Positions 60,212 through 64,000 of a stretch of 64,000 nt of DNA are shown one piece after another. Location: contig CAZDDI010000009.1 of the NCBI GenBank assembly GCA_964504195.1, positions 1 to 64,000 on the forward strand, given 5' to 3'. Under the pieces are notes generated by a model, which was not told the DNA's origin, did not search any database, and was given only the letters and a program-made list of their open reading frames with translations. Numbering within the stretch: position 1 is the first letter of the stretch; every line of letters starts with the position of its first letter. The translations under genes were made by a program, and so were the position numbers. The DNA is from CAZDDI01 sp964504195. GTDB taxonomy: Bacteria > Chloroflexota > Anaerolineae > B4-G1 > SLSP01.

Positions 60212-61123
60212 ATGCCCACGACACGCCGCTTCCCGCCCTGGTTAGGTCTGCTCATTGGCATCCTGGCGGTATCCACAGCCTCCACCTTCATCCGCCTGGC
60301 GCAGGCCGAAGCCAACTCACTGGCGATTGCGGCCTGGCGACTCACGCTGGCCTCGCTCGTCCTGGCCCCTATCGCCCTCACCCGCTGCCACGCCGAACTG
60401 CGCGCGCTTACCCGCCGCGAGTGGCTGCTGGCCGGCTGTGCCGGGCTGATGCTCACCGGCCACTTCGCCAGTTGGATCACCTCGCTGGCATTAACCTCAG
60501 TTGCCGCCTCAGTCGCGCTGGTCACAACCAGCCCGCTCTTCGTAGGCATTCTCGCGCACTTCATCTTCAAAGAACGGCTAACCCGCCCGATGCTGCTCGG
60601 TCTGCTTGTGGCGATGCTCGGCTCGGTCATCATTGGATTGGGCGATGCCGGGCTGGGCACGCACCAGCTGAGCGGCGATCTGCTCGCGCTTGTGGGCGCA
60701 CTGGCAGCGGCGGGCTACTTCCTCATTGGACGGAAACTCCGCACGCGGCTCTCGCTGCTCGCTTACGTCTTCCCCGTCTATGCAACGGCGGCGGTGGGGC
60801 TATTGATCGCCGCCGTAGTTAGTGGCGCGCGGTTGACCGGGTACTCGTCCACCGTATGGCTGTGGTTAGTGCTGTTGGCGCTTGGCCCACAGGTGATTGG
60901 ACATTCGGCGCTCAACTGGGCGCTGGGCCATCTGAGCGCTACCTATGTGACCCTTGTTGTCTTGGCTGAACCCCTCGGCTCGGCAGCGCTGGCCTGGTGG
61001 ATTCTCAAAGAATCGCCCACATCCTCCACGCTTACCGGCGGCGCGTTGGTGCTGGCCGGCATCGTCCTGGCGAGCCTGCGCCCGCCCGCATCGCCTTTGC
61101 CCTCTGGCGAAATCGGCGTATAG
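60212..61123 (+). CDS. EamA/DMT-family transporter
   Basis: A 303-residue protein with ten membrane segments in two EamA repeats (for example LLIGILAVSTASTFIRLAQAEANSLAIAAWRLTLASL and LLALVGALAAAGYFLIGRKL). It starts 2 nt after the hypE stop, so translation is probably coupled. It may export or import a small metabolite; a link to hydrogenase metals is only contextual. Confidence 0.88.
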   Translation: MPTTRRFPPWLGLLIGILAVSTASTFIRLAQAEANSLAIAAWRLTLASLVLAPIALTRCHAELRALTRREWLLAGCAGLMLTGHFASWITSLALTSVAASVALVTTSPLFVGILAHFIFKERLTRPMLLGLLVAMLGSVIIGLGDAGLGTHQLSGDLLALVGALAAAGYFLIGRKLRTRLSLLAYVFPVYATAAVGLLIAAVVSGARLTGYSSTVWLWLVLLALGPQVIGHSALNWALGHLSATYVTLVVLAEPLGSAALAWWILKESPTSSTLTGGALVLAGIVLASLRPPASPLPSGEIGV

Positions 61124-61135
61124 TCAGCTATAGCG

Positions 61136-61306
61136 GTGGGTGAGCCTGTCGAACCCCGCCACCGGGAGGCTTCGGCAAGCTCAGCCACCGGGCTTCGGCA
61201 GGCTCAGCCTCCGGGCTGCGGCAAGCAGCGTACCCTGAGCCTGTCGAAGGGTACGCGTTACTAGAGCGAGCTGTCTTCGAGAGGCTTCGGCAGGCTCAGC
61301 CACCGG
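61136..61306. repeat. CCTGAGCCTGTCGAAGG repeat block 2
   Basis: At least six direct or inverted copies of GAGCCTGTCGAA / TTCGGCAGGCTCAG alternate with CCACCGGG spacers in the 261 bp gap before moxR. Same family as 40996-41370. Confidence 0.75.
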
Positions 61307-61384
61307 CGAAATTTATAGACGTTCCGCGCTACGCTGGTTTTGATTTGCGATTTGCTGATTTGTGGATTTTCAAAGGGGGGAGCC

Positions 61385-62341
61385 ATGAACCACACTGCTG
61401 TCACCCAATTTGTTGAGCGCGTGATCCAAAACGTGGAAACGGTCATCGTGGGCAAACGCCCGCAGATCGAGTTCCTGATGACGGCGTTGCTGTGCCAGGG
61501 CCATGTGCTGCTCGAAGATGTGCCGGGCACGGGCAAGACGATGCTGGCGCGCGCCATCGCCGCCAGCATGGGGCTGGACTGCAAGCGGGTGCAGTGTACG
61601 CCCGACCTGCTGCCCAACGACATCACCGGCGTCAGCATCTACAATCAGCACAGCGGCGATTTCGAGTTCCGCGCCGGGCCGGTCTTCGTCAATATCCTGC
61701 TGGCCGATGAGATCAACCGTGCCACGCCCCGCACCCAGGCGGCCCTGCTCGAAGCGATGCAGGAGTGCCAGGTGACGGTAGACGGGCTGACGCATCCGCT
61801 GCCCGCGCCGTTCCTGGTGCTGGCGACCCAGAACCCCATCGAGTACGAAGGCACGTTCCCCCTGCCGGAAGCGCAGTTGGATCGCTTTCTCATGCGGTTG
61901 GCGTTGGGCTATCCCGAAGGCGACGACGAGACGCGCATGTTGCGCAACCTGCGCCAGCAGCACCCCATCGAGACCATTACGCAGGTGGTGGAGGGCGCGG
62001 AGCTGCTGGCCCTCACCCAAACCATCAGCGATATTCATGTGGACGAGACCCTGGAGCGCTACATCCTGGCGATTATCCGGGCCACCCGCGCCCACAGCGA
62101 CGTGGCCCTGGGCGCGAGTCCGCGCGGCTCGCTCGCGCTCTACAAGACCGGGCAGGCGTTGGCGGCCCTGCGCGGGCGCGATTACGTCATCCCCGACGAC
62201 ATCAAGACGCTCACGCCGCTTACCCTGGCGCACCGACTCATCATCAAGCCGGAGAGCGCACTGCGCGGGCGCACCGCCCTGTACATCCTCGGCGAGATTC
62301 TGGAGCAGGTTACGCTCGATTTGGGGCTGGATGTGGCGTGA
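61385..62341 (+). CDS. MoxR-family AAA+ ATPase
   Basis: A 318-residue AAA+ chaperone-like ATPase. Walker A is EDVPGTGKT, Walker B LLADEINRATPRTQAALLEAMQE, sensor 1 LATQNPIEYEGTFPLPEAQLDRF. MoxR proteins usually pair with DUF58 and von Willebrand A proteins; the DUF58 gene follows after an inserted radical SAM gene. AAAGGGGGGAG precedes the ATG at 61385. The last 14 codons are duplicated downstream (63402-63446). Confidence 0.94.
   Translation: MNHTAVTQFVERVIQNVETVIVGKRPQIEFLMTALLCQGHVLLEDVPGTGKTMLARAIAASMGLDCKRVQCTPDLLPNDITGVSIYNQHSGDFEFRAGPVFVNILLADEINRATPRTQAALLEAMQECQVTVDGLTHPLPAPFLVLATQNPIEYEGTFPLPEAQLDRFLMRLALGYPEGDDETRMLRNLRQQHPIETITQVVEGAELLALTQTISDIHVDETLERYILAIIRATRAHSDVALGASPRGSLALYKTGQALAALRGRDYVIPDDIKTLTPLTLAHRLIIKPESALRGRTALYILGEILEQVTLDLGLDVA
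62291..62332 (+). repeat. moxR 3'-end direct repeat, left copy
   Basis: A 42 bp segment coding GEILEQVTLDLGLD; 39 of 42 bases match the right copy at 63402-63443. All three changes are silent. Confidence 0.85.
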
Positions 62342-62372
62342 TCTGTGTTGGACGGTTTGTCATAGGTCTATT

Positions 62373-63383
62373 ATGTATATTGATATAAATGCCGCTGGTT
62401 GTTCAAACACCTGCCGTCATTGCGCAGTGGACGGGCATCTTCCTTGTGGCGGTTTTTATTCTCTTGATGAGCTACGCTCCATCAAAAATGAATGGGGAGC
62501 GCTCACGATTCGCTATGAACCAACCGTACACCCAAATTTTCCTGAAATCTACAACGTTGATATAGCAACAGAGCATGGGGGCTGGCTGGTTACGAATGGA
62601 TCTGGATTAGTGCATCGAAACGACTCCCCTTCTATTTTTGAATCAATGCGCAGGATGAACGTCACTACCATTGCTTTTACCTTACATGGATTACAAAAAC
62701 ATCACGATTGGTTCGTATGCAGACAAGGGGCTTTCGATGATATTGTGTTAGCTACTCGCCGAGCTAAAGAATATGGATACTACGTCAATTGGCAGATATT
62801 TGTAGACAAAATGGGGGCCGAAGGCATTTCTGAGTTAATTGAGTTGGCTATCAAGGAAACTGACGAGTTGCCATCACTAAACATCCCATACAATCGAGTT
62901 GGTGGACGATTATGGCATTACGAAAGAATTCGTTTGACATTAAGCGATGTAGAAAAATATCACCTGGATAAATTGATAGATAATCCTGATAAAAACTTTT
63001 TGGTTAATCCGAAACGGTTGACAGCAAATATCTGGTTGCAAAAATGGTCAGATTCTCCCAATTCTAACGAATTTAAGCATCCATACGAACCTGGTTCTTG
63101 GTCACCAGATATAGCATACCCAATGCTATCTATTCGGATTGACCGTAATCGCAAGATTTATTTTGATCCGATGTGCAGTCCTCCAATTTACCTCGGGGTA
63201 ATCCCAGAAGGTAAAAAGTTGATATGTGAAAGGTTAGAAAAGCTACCAATGCCTTTGTATTCTAATATCAATCCGCATGAAGTTAAACTACCCTATGATG
63301 AGCAAGAACAGCTACATCCTAGTGGTTTTAGTCTGCGGTATAAAGAAATAACCAAGAAACGTCTTGTAAAAACCGTCACCTGA
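62373..63383 (+). CDS. Radical SAM protein, inserted between moxR and DUF58
   Basis: A 336-residue protein that starts MYIDINAAGCSNTCRHC, with the CxxxCxxC ligands of the [4Fe-4S]-SAM cluster at about residues 10, 14 and 17. The TIM-barrel part follows; a late cysteine is in FDPMCSPPIYLG. No SPASM cluster is evident. The subfamily and substrate are not recognised. The gene is clearly AT-richer than moxR or DUF58 and sits between two copies of the moxR 3' end, so it is judged horizontally acquired. The open frame back to 62037 overlaps moxR and is rejected. AGGT is the only ribosome-site-like match. Confidence 0.85.
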   Translation: MYIDINAAGCSNTCRHCAVDGHLPCGGFYSLDELRSIKNEWGALTIRYEPTVHPNFPEIYNVDIATEHGGWLVTNGSGLVHRNDSPSIFESMRRMNVTTIAFTLHGLQKHHDWFVCRQGAFDDIVLATRRAKEYGYYVNWQIFVDKMGAEGISELIELAIKETDELPSLNIPYNRVGGRLWHYERIRLTLSDVEKYHLDKLIDNPDKNFLVNPKRLTANIWLQKWSDSPNSNEFKHPYEPGSWSPDIAYPMLSIRIDRNRKIYFDPMCSPPIYLGVIPEGKKLICERLEKLPMPLYSNINPHEVKLPYDEQEQLHPSGFSLRYKEITKKRLVKTVT

Positions 63384-63401
63384 CAAAGCCTGCATCCGAC
63401 T

Positions 63402-63446
63402 GGCGAGATTCTGGAACAGGTCACGCTCGATCTGGGGCTGGATTAG
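63402..63446 (+). pseudogene. moxR 3'-end direct repeat, right copy (gene remnant)
   Basis: Repeats the last codons of moxR (GEILEQVTLDLGLD) and ends in its own TAG. Weaker similarity continues about 20 bp further left (GCCTGCATCC against GCCCTGTACATCC). It is probably the original chromosomal moxR end, displaced by insertion. Confidence 0.8.
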
Positions 63447-63513
63447 AGGACACTACAAAAGCCCTGAGCGCATCAAAAAGAACGTTTAGCAAACTATTTT
63501 TTACCACAGAGAC

Positions 63514-63573
63514 ACAGAGAACACAAAGAAATTATAAAAAATCTCTGTGACCTCCGTGCCTCTGTGGTGAATC
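63514..63573. repeat. CACAGAGACACAGAG inverted repeat
   Basis: ACCACAGAGACACAGAG is answered by CTCTGTGACCTCCGTGCCTC TGTGGT-type sequence after an A/T-rich loop. Lies before the DUF58 gene. Confidence 0.65.
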
Positions 63574-63616
63574 TTCCCCCTTTACTGTTTATTGTGCGTA
63601 AATCCTAAGGTACACC

Positions 63617-64000
63617 ATGCGGCGACTCATTCCCTTCTTGCTCGCGCTGCTGCTGATTGCAGCGCTACTGCGGATAGAGTTCTTCTTCACGATCCTCTAC
63701 CTTTTCTTTGCCGTGTACCTGCTCTCGCGCCTGTGGATGCAGCAGGCGGTGAAGCAGCTCCGCGCCGAGCGGCGCTTCACCAACCGCGCCTTCCTGGGCG
63801 AGGCGGTCGAGGTGCAGTTGCGCATCGAGAATGCCGGCTGGCTGCCTGTGCCCTGGGTGGAGGTGTGCGATACGTTCCCGGTGGAGCTGCGCGCCCCCTC
63901 GTTCTTCCGCCAGGTGTTGCCCCTGGGCGCGCACGAGCAGCGCACCTTCCGCTACACGCTCGATTGTCGCAAACGTGGTTACTACAAAATCGGCCCGTTG
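63617..64000 (+). CDS. DUF58 domain protein (partial, runs off the window)
   Basis: The first 128 residues are visible. Two N-terminal membrane segments (LIPFLLALLLIAALLRI; FFFTILYLFFAVYLLSRLW) are followed by an immunoglobulin-like region RFTNRAFLGEAVEVQLRIENAGWLPVPWVEV. This is the start of a DUF58 protein, the usual partner of MoxR. AAGG lies 7 nt before the ATG. The DUF58 core itself lies beyond the window. Confidence 0.85.
   Translation, partial: MRRLIPFLLALLLIAALLRIEFFFTILYLFFAVYLLSRLWMQQAVKQLRAERRFTNRAFLGEAVEVQLRIENAGWLPVPWVEVCDTFPVELRAPSFFRQVLPLGAHEQRTFRYTLDCRKRGYYKIGPL

Noticed and set aside
62037..62372. Upstream extension of the radical SAM frame
   Set aside because: It overlaps moxR in another frame and encodes Arg-rich low-complexity sequence; the cysteine motif follows directly after the ATG at 62373.

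Overview
The window looks like a chromosomal segment of a Chloroflexota bacterium (Anaerolineae or Chloroflexia type). Reasons: a mevalonate-type isoprenoid operon with an archaeal-style thiolase/HMG-CoA synthase/DUF35 set, very large multi-GAF histidine kinases, PATAN (DUF4388)-GTPase pairs, V4R proteins, a prokaryotic translin, and intergenic space crowded with short palindromic repeats. No rRNA, tRNA or CRISPR array was recognised. By eye, base composition is mixed: about 5-36 kb is moderate GC, about 37-62 kb is distinctly GC-rich, and several small inserts (toxin-antitoxin pair at 58.3-59.2 kb, radical SAM gene at 62.4-63.4 kb) are visibly AT-richer.

Layout. 0-1 kb: a truncated IS21-type transposase and its terminal repeats. 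1.1-5.2 kb (minus): HMG-CoA reductase, HMG-CoA synthase, thiolase and DUF35 Zn-ribbon protein, closed by a rho-independent terminator. 5.5-7.3 kb: recN. 7.5-21.7 kb (plus): a long co-directional sensory/lipid-like cluster (PATAN protein, MglA-like GTPase, alpha/beta hydrolase, V4R protein, left-handed beta-helix protein, acyl-ACP-reductase-like enzyme, REC-GGDEF-like protein, 1981-residue 7-GAF hybrid kinase, single-domain response regulator, a second alpha/beta hydrolase without its nucleophile, and a cell-wall amidase). 22.2-24.8 kb: ssb, DUF3467, translin-like protein and Sua5-type t6A synthase. 24.9-26.2 kb (minus): the primary sigma factor, with an unusual two-promoter leader holding a very short promoter-terminator unit. 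26.5-34.4 kb: TPR protein, GAF sensor kinase, PrsW-like protease, secreted protein, S10 carboxypeptidase, VanZ-like protein. 34.5-41 kb: APC permease with universal-stress domains, PLP enzyme, OmpR/BaeS-type two-component pair. 41-54 kb: assorted accessory genes (small membrane protein, EgtD-like methyltransferase, patatin, MazG-like, lipoprotein, TrmO, MFS pump, unknown protein, membrane-fused subtilase, SUMF1-fold protein). 53.5-61 kb: two UPF0175/DUF3368 toxin-antitoxin pairs, an MrfA-type helicase carrying an HNH domain, hypD and hypE separated by the second pair, and an EamA transporter. 61.4-64 kb: moxR and DUF58, split by a radical SAM gene flanked by two copies of the moxR 3' end.

Most striking points: (1) a 133 bp MITE-like element in four copies, with matching inverted termini and an exact 10 bp target duplication at one copy; (2) the radical SAM insertion that leaves duplicated moxR ends; (3) the 9-21 kb signalling cluster with a likely fatty-aldehyde-forming reductase and a paralogous pair of active/inactive hydrolases; (4) the short transcript predicted upstream of the sigma-factor gene; (5) a lipoprotein whose signal peptide is one adenine out of frame. 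All calls were made by reading the sequence; no database search was run.
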